Source: an uncultured SAR116 cluster alpha proteobacterium (GTDB lineage: Bacteria; Pseudomonadota; Alphaproteobacteria; Puniceispirillales; Marisalimonadaceae). Taken from it: 47,669 bases of DNA. The position numbers and the translations under genes were made by a program. The DNA lies in the NCBI GenBank assembly GCA_902558885.1, contig CACEFQ010000011.1:1-47669 (forward strand), in the 5' to 3' direction. The notes beneath the pieces were generated by a model. That model saw nothing but the letters and a program-made list of their open reading frames with translations, searched no databases and was not told the origin of the DNA. The stretch's first letter is position 1. Each line of letters begins with the position of its first letter. Below are positions 14,015 to 20,875 of this stretch, in pieces.

Positions 14015-14776
14015 TTAGTTTAAACTTTTAACACACCTAAATCCAATATAAACTGCTGACATTTTTTTATCTTTCCTTGCTTGATGTTTTAAATGCATCT
14101 GTTCTTTTCCATACCACCAAGAACCACCTTTCGTAGCTTTGATTTCATTATTGTCTATGTTTGCCCATTCCCAAACATTAGCCCCCATATCATACAGTCC
14201 ATTTATCCCTCTTTTTGTAAAACCAATTTTGGAATGACCATTACCTCTTGATAATAATTTCTTGTAATTTACATAATTGTTAAAGTCACAATCTCCCAAA
14301 CAATTAGCACCTATGGGTGTGTTACCAACTGGGTACACATAAGTTTTTTTATAAATAAAATTGCTGACAGATTTTTCTCGAGTTTCTGTATATGCTGCGT
14401 ATACCCATTCTTCTTCAGTTGGCAGTCTTTTGTTTTTCCATTTACAAAACATTTGAGCTTCATCAAAATTAATATGAACCGCAGGTTCTTCTAATTCACC
14501 TTTTATTCCATAAGGTTTTTTCCAGTCCCATCCTTTTTTTTTAACCCAACCAAATTCATACACATAACCCCAGCCTCTTTTTTCGGCTTCTGTAATATAA
14601 TTTGTTGTTTTGGTAAATTTACTAAATTCAGCTATAGAAACCTCAGTTAGATCAATTGAATAATAAGAAATTTTTTGCATTTTTTTATCTTCTGCAAATA
14701 CAAAATTAGTAAAAAAAAAAAGAATAATGTTTAAAAGATAAATGATTATTTTATTAGTTAAATTATTATAAGTCAT
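14015..14776 (-). CDS. FGE/SUMF1-fold secreted protein lacking the catalytic Cys pair, 253 aa
   Basis: Formylglycine-generating-enzyme (sulfatase-modifying factor) domain after a signal peptide (residues about 8-28, ending VFA). Conserved fold motifs are present in order: DLTEVSIAEF; AVHINFDEAQMFCKW; RLPTEEEWVYAA; GLYDMGANVWEW; KGGSWWYGK; YIGFRCV. In active FGE the stretch between the GGS motif and the final GFRC holds two catalytic cysteines; here it has none. So it is probably a structural, binding or differently active member (the fold also occurs in EgtB-like and protein-interaction modules). It is the last gene of a five- or six-gene minus-strand run. No sulfatase gene is in the window. 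Confidence 0.8.
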   Translation of the reverse strand: MTYNNLTNKIIIYLLNIILFFFTNFVFAEDKKMQKISYYSIDLTEVSIAEFSKFTKTTNYITEAEKRGWGYVYEFGWVKKKGWDWKKPYGIKGELEEPAVHINFDEAQMFCKWKNKRLPTEEEWVYAAYTETREKSVSNFIYKKTYVYPVGNTPIGANCLGDCDFNNYVNYKKLLSRGNGHSKIGFTKRGINGLYDMGANVWEWANIDNNEIKATKGGSWWYGKEQMHLKHQARKDKKMSAVYIGFRCVKSLN

Positions 14777-14795
14777 AAATTTATCTATTTTTAAT

Positions 14796-15209
14796 TTATA
14801 TGTTTATGGTCGTAATTAATAAATTAATTGATAAAATACCCAAAATTAAATAAGTGCAAAGCATTCCTGATATTCTTAAAAAAGGGTTATAATCAAAAAA
14901 TGCAAAACAAATTGCGTGAGCTATTCTGCCATATAAAAAAATGAAACATAAAATAATAAGGTAATTAAAAGTTATTATTTTAAAATATTCTGTAATAAAT
15001 AAAAGTATTAAAAATAATGGAACATACTCAGAAAAGTTTCCATGTGCTCTAACATTTCTCTCTAATTTATTTTCTGGTACTTTTTTAACCATATTAAAAA
15101 TTAATTTCATTACTGGGCTACCTCTTAAATATCCAATGCGCATAGATAAAAATAAATAAAATAGAGTGAAAAAAGAAGCTATTATTGATGTTAGTGGAAT
15201 TGTATTCAT
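14796..15209 (-). CDS. MAPEG-family membrane protein, 137 aa
   Basis: Four-helix inner-membrane protein of the MAPEG group (eicosanoid/glutathione metabolism relatives; bacterial members often act on glutathione or are uncharacterised). Support: the signature after helix 1, NKLERNVRAHGNFSEYVPLF in outline (RNVRAHGNFSEYVP, residues about 50-63), and LYGRIAHAICF near 93-103. Length is normal. It lies between the 2Fe-2S ferredoxin gene (16 bases) and the FGE-like gene (19 bases), same strand, so it is most likely in one operon with them. Confidence 0.82.
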   Translation of the reverse strand: MNTIPLTSIIASFFTLFYLFLSMRIGYLRGSPVMKLIFNMVKKVPENKLERNVRAHGNFSEYVPLFLILLFITEYFKIITFNYLIILCFIFLYGRIAHAICFAFFDYNPFLRISGMLCTYLILGILSINLLITTINI

Positions 15210-15225
15210 ATTATTTTTCTTAAAA

Positions 15226-15513
15226 TTATTTTTTCTTATCCCAACTCACAGAAACAGTGCCATTCACAATTGTTTGACATGCTAATCTTTTTGAAGATTT
15301 TATCTGCTCCTCATTCAAAATATTCAATTCTTTTTTAGTTAATTTATTTGTGTGTTCCATACCTTCATTAATCGTACAAATACAAGTTCCACACATTCCT
15401 CCACCACACTTAAATGGTATGCCTGCTTTATGTCTAATTGAAGCACGCAATAAACTTGTTTCTTCTCCTATTTCTATAGATTGATCATTATTAGTTTTAA
15501 AAATGATTTGCAT
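15226..15513 (-). CDS. Plant-type 2Fe-2S ferredoxin, 95 aa
   Basis: Small electron carrier with one [2Fe-2S] cluster. Ligand cysteines are C36, C41, C44 and C79 (motif CGGGMCGTC, then RLACQ), the standard C-x4-C-x2-C-x34-C spacing. Length 95 matches stand-alone or oxygenase-partner ferredoxins. Its ATG shares a base with the stop of the GlcG-like gene, so the two are translationally coupled. A second, distinct 2Fe-2S ferredoxin lies on the other side of the divergent promoter (17153-17443). Redox partner is unknown; an oxygenase or dehydrogenase is expected. Confidence 0.9.
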   Translation of the reverse strand: MQIIFKTNNDQSIEIGEETSLLRASIRHKAGIPFKCGGGMCGTCICTINEGMEHTNKLTKKELNILNEEQIKSSKRLACQTIVNGTVSVSWDKKK

Positions 15514-15992
15514 TATTTCTTTATATCTGCCGCGACTTCAATTTTATAAGAAGTATCTTTGTAATGATCGGCTAGAGCTTGTAAAGCAGCCAAACCAACC
15601 TTTGTGTCTTCTTGACCATTACCACCACTCATGCCAATGCCTCCAACTACATTATCATCAACACAAATAGGAAAGCCACCAACAAAAACTGCAAATTTAC
15701 CCTCAAAACTGAGTTGTATACCAAAAGCTTCATTTCCTGGCAGCGCTGGGCCATTTGGAGGTTTATTAAAGAGATGAGTGGACCTTTTATGAGTGGCAGC
15801 CGTAAATGCTTTGTTCCAAGAAATTTGTGGACCAGTAACCCTTGCACCATCCATTCTTTCCATTTTAATTGGGAAACCAGCATTATCAACTACACAAATA
15901 GTCTCCAAAACATTTATTTCTTTTGACTTTTTAACAGCAGCATTAATCATAATTGTTGCGTCTTCTATATCTAAACTTATCAATTGTTTCAT
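15513..15992 (-). CDS. GlcG/HbpS-family protein, 159 aa
   Basis: DUF336 family. Members bind haem or corrinoids (HbpS) or are encoded in glycolate, diol and aromatic degradation clusters (GlcG, PduO-C-like). Typical sequence: ETICVVDNAGFPIKMERMDG near residues 30-49, SWNKAFTAATHKRST near 58-72, and the Gly-rich VGGFPICVDDNVVGGIGMSGG near 108-128, with the ending GLAALQAL. Cytosolic by sequence (no signal peptide). It precedes a ferredoxin gene with a 1-base overlap, and is 37 bases after a hypothetical gene, same strand. Confidence 0.88.
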   Translation of the reverse strand: MKQLISLDIEDATIMINAAVKKSKEINVLETICVVDNAGFPIKMERMDGARVTGPQISWNKAFTAATHKRSTHLFNKPPNGPALPGNEAFGIQLSFEGKFAVFVGGFPICVDDNVVGGIGMSGGNGQEDTKVGLAALQALADHYKDTSYKIEVAADIKK

Positions 15993-16029
15993 TTGAAAAT
16001 TACTCCCTATGAAATAAAAAAATTTAATT

Positions 16030-16329
16030 TTAAGATATTTTTTCTAATTTAGTTCTTAGGCTACCATAATAAATTAAAGATTCTATTTCCTTTTTTGCAT
16101 CATCAACGTCTTTGAAATTACCAAAAAATTTTACAGATATTAAATTTTCACAGTTTTGTTCGTTGCAATCAATAACTTTGATTTTACTATTTTTATCAAT
16201 TACTTTTGCAATAGATAGCTCTAACTTTATCTCATCAAAAAATTTATAATTATATTTTTCTATGATTTCTATTCCTTTCATTGGAACAGATTTGTAAACA
16301 TTTTTTTTGCTGCCAAAAACGATATACAT
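16030..16329 (-). CDS. Hypothetical protein, 99 aa
   Basis: Not recognised. A small soluble protein, two cysteines (C55, C60 in DCNEQNCEN), Lys-rich, with alternating strands and helices. It is the first gene of the minus-strand run of the divergent locus, starting 90 bases from the diiron-protein gene. Proximity suggests a role in the same process, or an auxiliary factor, but sequence shows nothing specific. The start is ATG. Confidence 0.55.
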   Translation of the reverse strand: MYIVFGSKKNVYKSVPMKGIEIIEKYNYKFFDEIKLELSIAKVIDKNSKIKVIDCNEQNCENLISVKFFGNFKDVDDAKKEIESLIYYGSLRTKLEKIS

Positions 16330-16419
16330 TTTTTTTGCACTATTAGTTAAAATTAAGCTATAATTTACTAAAATAAATGTAAAATTTAAATATGTTTTTT
16401 TATTATTAAGGGGGGAATG
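16330..16419. promoter_or_regulatory. Divergent intergenic region of the diiron/ferredoxin locus
   Basis: Ninety AT-rich bases separate two outward-reading gene sets. They must contain both promoters. The plus-strand gene has a G-rich ribosome site (AAGGGGGG at 16408-16415). No clear palindromic operator is seen. Confidence 0.5.
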
Positions 16420-17151
16420 ATGGAAAAATTAATGGATCAAGACATTTTTAGAAAGGCACTAGAGGATGCAATTAAAGGAAAAAGTGCTAATCAGGCTCCA
16501 TTTAGTAAAGCTTGGGCTACAGGTAAGTTACAAAAAAAGCATTTTGCTAGGTGGGCAGAAAATCACTATCATTACGTAGGACCTTTTGCAGATTATTTAG
16601 GTTACGTCTATGCAAATATGCCTGAAGAATTTACTGATGCAAAAGATTTTCTATTACAAAATATGTATGAAGAGGAAATTGGTGGAGATAGACACACTGA
16701 TTTGTTAATCAGATTTGCAGAATCTTGTGGTACAACTCGTGAACGTATTAAAAACCCAGATAATATGTCTCCTACTACCAGAGGTCTTCAAGCTTGGTGC
16801 TACAATGTTGCTATGAGAGAAAATCCTATAGTCGCTGTCGCCGGTCTTGTGGTTGGTTTAGAATCGCAAGTTCCATCAATTTATAGGAAGCAAACACCTG
16901 TGCTAAGAGAAAAATATGGTTTTAGTGACGAAGAGGTTGAGTTTTTTGATCTCCACATTGTTTCAGACGAAATTCATGGAGAAAGAGGTTTCCAGATTGT
17001 TTTAGAGCATGCAAATACAGTAGAACTTCAAAAAAAGTGCCTTAAAATTTGTGAAATAGGTGCTGAAATGAGATTACTTTATACAACAGCTCTTTTTAAT
17101 GATTATGTTAAAAATGACCTATCTTTAGAAGAGTTAGAAACAGCGGCTTAA
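16420..17151 (+). CDS. Haem-oxygenase-like diiron protein (HDO/PqqC-TenA superfamily), 243 aa
   Basis: All-helical protein of the TenA/PqqC/haem-oxygenase-like superfamily. Numbered from ATG 16420, the six expected HDO metal ligands are present: E85 and H92 (in YEEEIGGDRH), E148 (GLES), and H179, D183, H186 (LHIVSDEIHG). From memory of CADD (E81, H88, E142, H174, D178, H181), the 7-residue E-H and the 4- and 7-residue H-D-H spacings match exactly. Such enzymes use a diiron site and O2 for decarboxylation, N-oxygenation or C-C cleavage (UndA, SznF, BesC, CADD). A ferredoxin gene starts one base after the stop, a natural electron donor. The ATG at 16417 is an alternative start, too close to the ribosome site. 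No pqq or thiamine genes are nearby. Substrate unknown. Confidence 0.85.
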   Translation: MEKLMDQDIFRKALEDAIKGKSANQAPFSKAWATGKLQKKHFARWAENHYHYVGPFADYLGYVYANMPEEFTDAKDFLLQNMYEEEIGGDRHTDLLIRFAESCGTTRERIKNPDNMSPTTRGLQAWCYNVAMRENPIVAVAGLVVGLESQVPSIYRKQTPVLREKYGFSDEEVEFFDLHIVSDEIHGERGFQIVLEHANTVELQKKCLKICEIGAEMRLLYTTALFNDYVKNDLSLEELETAA

Positions 17152-17152
17152 T

Positions 17153-17443
17153 ATGCCACTTGTAAGAGTCATTTTTGAAAATAAAATTATAGAAGAAAAT
17201 GTAACTGAAAATACTAACTTAGTAGTCCAGGCAGGCATAAAAAAGTTTCCATACCCATATTTAAAATATAAATGTGGTATGGGAACTTGTGGAACTTGTG
17301 CGTCTTTGATCATAAGTGGGAAAAAAAAATTACCAGCACCTACTTGGAAAGAAGTAAAAGTTTTAAAAGAAAAATTAGATTTAGGATATAGGTTAGCCTG
17401 TCAATTTAGAATTTCACACGATATAGAAATTAAACAAGATTGA
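17153..17443 (+). CDS. Plant-type 2Fe-2S ferredoxin, 96 aa
   Basis: Electron carrier with one [2Fe-2S] cluster: C41, C46, C49 (CGMGTCGTC) and C83 (RLACQ), spacing C-x4-C-x2-C-x33-C. It starts one base after the diiron-protein stop codon, so the pair is almost certainly co-translated and functionally linked. It differs from the ferredoxin at 15226: it lacks the extra Cys after the motif, carries a Lys-rich loop (SGKKKLPAPTWKE) and ends at a similar length. The TIM-barrel gene follows after 30 bases. The reductase that would feed it is not in the window. Confidence 0.9.
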   Translation: MPLVRVIFENKIIEENVTENTNLVVQAGIKKFPYPYLKYKCGMGTCGTCASLIISGKKKLPAPTWKEVKVLKEKLDLGYRLACQFRISHDIEIKQD

Positions 17444-17473
17444 TTATTTTATTTAATAGAAAATTGTATATGC

Positions 17474-18298
17474 ATGAAAATTTCTATTTCATCTAGAATT
17501 ACCGAACAATCAGACAATAAAGAAAAATCATTCTTATCGCTTGATTCTTTTGTCAAACTGGCATCAAAAAATAAATTTGACGGTGTTTCATTAAGACCAT
17601 CTATGATTTCAACACAGTCTTCTGAATATTTATTAAATCAAGCTCAAAAATTATTTAATGTAAATAATGTGAAAGTATCAATGATTACAAGTAATATTCA
17701 CTTAGCTAAAAATGATGAATTAGCATCTGATATATTAAGAAATATTACGCCTTCATTAGATTTAGCAGAAAAATTAAAAACCTCACTCATCAGAGTAATG
17801 ATAAAAAATAGAGACGATATATTCTATGCTAAGAAGGCTCTTGATGAAGCAAAAGAAAGAAATTTGAAACTCCTTCAGCAAACTCATTGGGGTACATTAG
17901 CAGAAACACTAGATGAAACAGTGAAACTTATCAAAACAGTAAATCGTAAGAATTTTGGTATTACTTTTGAACCTGCTAATTTGATGGCTTGTGGTAGTGA
18001 TTTTAATAAAAACGCACTAAATCAATTATTACCTTATACAGAAAATTTTTACTTTCAAAATATTATTTTAGACAAAAAAGGGAAGCATGTATTTCCTACA
18101 ATTCATAACGGAGATGTTAGAGTTAAATATGTTTCATTAGACAATTCTAAAGGTATAAATGTGTTTTCGTTTTTAGATTTTCTTAGGGAGAAAAAATATG
18201 ATAAGTGGTTTACTGTTCATCAACCATTATTAGAAGATCAAACAGTAGAAAATGCTATAGAAAATGCATCCAAACTTTTCTTGGAATATAAATTTTAG
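17474..18298 (+). CDS. Sugar phosphate isomerase/epimerase-like TIM-barrel protein, 274 aa
   Basis: Xylose-isomerase-like TIM barrel (AP endonuclease family 2 superfamily). These act on sugars, inositols or 2-keto acids, usually with a divalent metal. Visible elements: an N-terminal strand MKISISSRITEQ, FDGVSLRPSM near residue 37 (strand 2), SLIRVMIKN near residue 105 (strand 4), FGITFEPANLMACG near residue 162 with a Glu metal ligand, HNGDVRVKYVSLDNSKG near 212 with His/Asp, and a C-terminal strand ending WFTVHQPLLED. The normal size is 260-290. Same strand as the diiron pair and probably the third gene of its operon. Its end overlaps the convergent SDR gene by four bases. Confidence 0.75.
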   Translation: MKISISSRITEQSDNKEKSFLSLDSFVKLASKNKFDGVSLRPSMISTQSSEYLLNQAQKLFNVNNVKVSMITSNIHLAKNDELASDILRNITPSLDLAEKLKTSLIRVMIKNRDDIFYAKKALDEAKERNLKLLQQTHWGTLAETLDETVKLIKTVNRKNFGITFEPANLMACGSDFNKNALNQLLPYTENFYFQNIILDKKGKHVFPTIHNGDVRVKYVSLDNSKGINVFSFLDFLREKKYDKWFTVHQPLLEDQTVENAIENASKLFLEYKF

Positions 18299-19077
18299 TA
18301 AATATAACCGTGACCGCCATCTACATTAATAATTTCACCAGTCACAAAGCTACCCGAAACACATAACATAAAAATTATTTCTGCAATTTCTTCTGGTTTG
18401 GCATTTCTTTTTAAAAGCGTTTGTTTTGCCATTTTTTCTTTATGTGATTTTGTACGTTGTTTAGTCATATTAGTAATAGTAAAACCTGGTGAAACTGCAT
18501 TTACTCTTACATCTGGTGCAAATGATTTAGCTAAAGAGCGAGTAAGAGTGTTCAAACTCCCTTTACTTACAGCATAAGGTATACTTGTTCCACGTTTCCC
18601 ACTTGAAGATATTGAAGTTACATTTACAATAGCACCTTTTTTTTCTTTTAAGTATTTTGCTGACGCTCTGGAGCAATAAAAAGCAGACATCAAATTTACC
18701 TGCATTATTTGGTTCCAAAAATTGTCATCAATCATATTTAATTTATCAAAAGGTATAGGATTTTTAGCTAATCCAATTCCAACATTATTAATTAAAAAGT
18801 TTAAACTCTTAAACTTTTTGTACGTTTGTAAAACAACTCTTTCGGCAATCTCTGCATTACTTATGTCACCAGGAAAAGCTTGAATGTTTGAGAATTTTTT
18901 AGAAAGTAAATTTATTCTCTTAATAGATTCTTTGTCAGATGGAAGATAGTTAATAGCTACATTGGCATTCATCTCTGCAAACAACTCTGCAGTTGATAAA
19001 CCTATACCAGATCCTCCTCCAGTTATTAATACAGAAAACCCTCTTAATGGCGCTTTTATTAATCCTAAACTTTGCAT
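18295..19077 (-). CDS. Short-chain dehydrogenase/reductase (SDR), 260 aa
   Basis: NAD(P)(H)-dependent oxidoreductase, classical SDR. Rossmann signature TGGGSGIG (residues 20-27), NNVG near 95, and the catalytic Ser with YAVSK (Tyr and Lys) near 160-168, then the SPGFTIT loop and a C-terminal FVTGEIINVDGGHG. The acidic cofactor-choosing residue after strand 2 is not present (AINYLPSD), so NADP is possible. Length is normal. It converges on the TIM-barrel gene with a 4-base overlap of stops and may belong to the same pathway. Substrate unknown. Confidence 0.9.
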   Translation of the reverse strand: MQSLGLIKAPLRGFSVLITGGGSGIGLSTAELFAEMNANVAINYLPSDKESIKRINLLSKKFSNIQAFPGDISNAEIAERVVLQTYKKFKSLNFLINNVGIGLAKNPIPFDKLNMIDDNFWNQIMQVNLMSAFYCSRASAKYLKEKKGAIVNVTSISSSGKRGTSIPYAVSKGSLNTLTRSLAKSFAPDVRVNAVSPGFTITNMTKQRTKSHKEKMAKQTLLKRNAKPEEIAEIIFMLCVSGSFVTGEIINVDGGHGYIY

Positions 19078-19145
19078 TTGTTATGTTTTTAAAAATGTAA
19101 TTTATATCTAAAATACAATATAATGTTAAATTAGTTAAGATTTTA

Positions 19146-19301
19146 ATGGGTAAATTTTTGATGATGAATAAATTAAAAGCATGGCACATAGATTTAATTG
19201 AAAAGGTTCAAAAACATACTGGTTTATCTAATTACCAGATTATATGGCTTAGTTTTGTCGAAGGACTAATAATTGGGTTTTTTATTGGTTATTTTATATA
19301 A
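19146..19301 (+). CDS. Small single-TM protein, 51 aa
   Basis: Below common size cut-offs but convincing: ATG 19146 to TAA 19299-19301. An amphipathic N-terminal half (NKLKAWHIDLIEKVQKHTGL) is followed by SNYQIIWLSFVEG and a C-terminal hydrophobic segment (residues 32-51) with GFFIGYF. This looks like the small C-tail-anchored inner-membrane proteins seen in low-GC marine Alphaproteobacteria. In-frame ATGs at 19161 and 19164 are alternative starts. It stands between two minus-strand genes, so it has its own promoter. Confidence 0.6.
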   Translation: MGKFLMMNKLKAWHIDLIEKVQKHTGLSNYQIIWLSFVEGLIIGFFIGYFI

Positions 19302-19337
19302 ATTCGATCAAAAGTCTAAAAAACTGCTTTTTATGCC

Positions 19338-19637
19338 TTAAAATATGTCTTTATAAAATTCATTTTCATTCATTTGCTTTGGATTTTTATTACCCGTGAA
19401 TGCTTGTAGTTTTTTAATCAAAGACTCAATTTCAATCTTTGAAAAATGGATTTTAGTCCATTTATTATTTTTAATTATTTCTGTTTTGATACCAGGGAGA
19501 TCAACAGGCAATTTTGCTCTATTAAAAATTGTACATGAGTAAAATTTTTTATTTTCAGATATAGTAAAAGAGATAACGTAGTAATTATAATCAAGTTGAC
19601 ATATTCCGTTAACAAACTTTAATTCTTTAAATTTCAT
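19338..19637 (-). CDS. Hypothetical protein, 99 aa
   Basis: Not recognised. A soluble, mixed alpha-beta, Lys-rich protein with two cysteines (C13, C35) and no signal peptide. The C-terminal helix holds FSKIEIESLIKKLQAFTGN (residues 65-83). It lies downstream of a related-strand secreted protein gene (65-base spacer), possibly one transcript. No metal or catalytic pattern is visible. Confidence 0.5.
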   Translation of the reverse strand: MKFKELKFVNGICQLDYNYYVISFTISENKKFYSCTIFNRAKLPVDLPGIKTEIIKNNKWTKIHFSKIEIESLIKKLQAFTGNKNPKQMNENEFYKDIF

Positions 19638-19702
19638 TTTTTTCTTTTAATGTAATTTTGAAAATTCTTAAGTTAAAATAAGATAATAATTAATAATTTA
19701 AA

Positions 19703-20083
19703 TTAATTATTTGAGATTATTACACATGATAACTCTTCAGGTAACTTTTTCAATTTTATAGTTCCTTCACTCAATAACACGGGCCGTAATCTATAAGTGT
19801 TTTTATCATAATGCCAAGCGAAATCTACGCCAAGATATGCATATTTGTCTTCAAATAAAATAAATGAAGAATGTTTTTGTCCAACTACCTCGCCAATTTC
19901 AATAAATCTTTTTTTTATCTTTTTGTACACCGTTGTATACAAGTTTTTCTTCTTATTTATTTTAAAATTTAAAATAGAAGTGTTGTTTAAGTTTTTGCAT
20001 TTCATAGAAAGTATTTTTTCATCAGCTATCGCTGATTTAATTATTAACAACATAAAAGTAAATAAAATCCAAATATATTTCAT
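19703..20083 (-). CDS. Secreted hypothetical protein, 126 aa, family with 8899
   Basis: Signal peptide at residues 1-20 (ending AIADE), then a mature domain with two Cys (near C29 and C121) and the block VVGQKHSSFILFED (about 66-79) followed by FAWHYD. These match the 8899 protein in order, spacing and length; the rest has drifted. Probably periplasmic with a disulfide. The conserved block has no match I know. It is on the minus strand upstream of the 99-aa hypothetical gene. Confidence 0.65.
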   Translation of the reverse strand: MKYIWILFTFMLLIIKSAIADEKILSMKCKNLNNTSILNFKINKKKNLYTTVYKKIKKRFIEIGEVVGQKHSSFILFEDKYAYLGVDFAWHYDKNTYRLRPVLLSEGTIKLKKLPEELSCVIISNN

Positions 20084-20191
20084 GTAAGATTACTAAACCT
20101 CTTGAATGAAAACAATTTTTAATGATAAATTAAAAAAAATAATAGTAAACTCGCTTTATTATTAATCATTACTGAGAAAATTGTATTTATA

Positions 20192-20353
20192 ATGAACACT
20201 CAACTTCCTTGCCCATTTTGTTCAAGTAAAAAGGGATATGTATATACTCAATCTCATTATCAATGTCTTGAATGTAAGAGAGTTGTAGATGATTGTTGTA
20301 GTGGAGAAGTCTCAAGTTGCAATCCTCAAAAGGATTTGAATGAGGATATTTGA
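20192..20353 (+). CDS. Zinc-ribbon micro-protein, 53 aa
   Basis: ATG 20192 to TGA 20351-20353. Contains CPFC (C7, C10) and CLEC (C25, C28), a classic four-Cys zinc ribbon, and a further CC...C at residues 35, 36 and 43. Zinc binding is inferred from the spacing. The next gene (GNAT) starts directly after its stop, with no spacer, which suggests coupling. Micro-proteins like this are often missed. It may bind nucleic acid or a protein partner; no data. Confidence 0.6.
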   Translation: MNTQLPCPFCSSKKGYVYTQSHYQCLECKRVVDDCCSGEVSSCNPQKDLNEDI

Positions 20354-20875
20354 TTGAATTTCAGTAAAAATTTTGAAAATGATCAATTATCTCTTATTCA
20401 GGCTAAAAAAGATGACTTTGGTAACTTATACTCTATAGCTTCAGACGAAGAGATTTGGGAACAACATCCAGAAAATGATAGGTGGAAGAAAAATAAATTT
20501 TCGACTTTTTTTTATAATGGTATTTTAAACGAATTTGGAATGTTGATTATTTATCTTAAACCTAAAAATGAGATAATTGGTTCAACTAGATTCTATTCAT
20601 TTGATCCAAAAGATAATGCAATTAGAATAGGATATACTTTTATTATAAAAAAATATTGGGGAACGAAGATAAATCTTCTGATCAAAGATTTGATGATTAA
20701 CTATACTTTCAAATTTTTAGACAAAATATATTTTGATATTGGTACTCTAAATTATCGATCTAGAAAAGCAATTGAAAAAATTGGAGCACATTTGTTTAAA
20801 GATGATGAAGATGGTAAAGTTATATATAAACTTATTAAGAAAGATTATATAAATTATGAGTGCAATAAACAATAG
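20354..20875 (+). CDS. GNAT-family N-acetyltransferase, 173 aa
   Basis: Acetyl-CoA-dependent acyltransferase of the GNAT superfamily. The fold order fits: an N-terminal SLIQAKKDDFGNLYSIASDE, the central strands with IIGSTRFYSFDPKD and IRIGYTFIIKKYWGTKIN (strand 4 and the pyrophosphate-binding loop), and the C-terminal IYFDIGTLNYRSRKAIEKIGA, characteristic of RimJ/RimL-type members. The acceptor (protein N-terminus, amine or antibiotic) is unknown. The start is TTG directly after the zinc-ribbon stop. The nitroreductase gene overlaps its last 20 bases. Confidence 0.82.
   Translation: MNFSKNFENDQLSLIQAKKDDFGNLYSIASDEEIWEQHPENDRWKKNKFSTFFYNGILNEFGMLIIYLKPKNEIIGSTRFYSFDPKDNAIRIGYTFIIKKYWGTKINLLIKDLMINYTFKFLDKIYFDIGTLNYRSRKAIEKIGAHLFKDDEDGKVIYKLIKKDYINYECNKQ

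Noticed and set aside
15612-15926. Open frames on both strands within the GlcG/HbpS-like gene
   Set aside because: They are out-of-frame shadows of a well-supported coding sequence with coupled neighbours.
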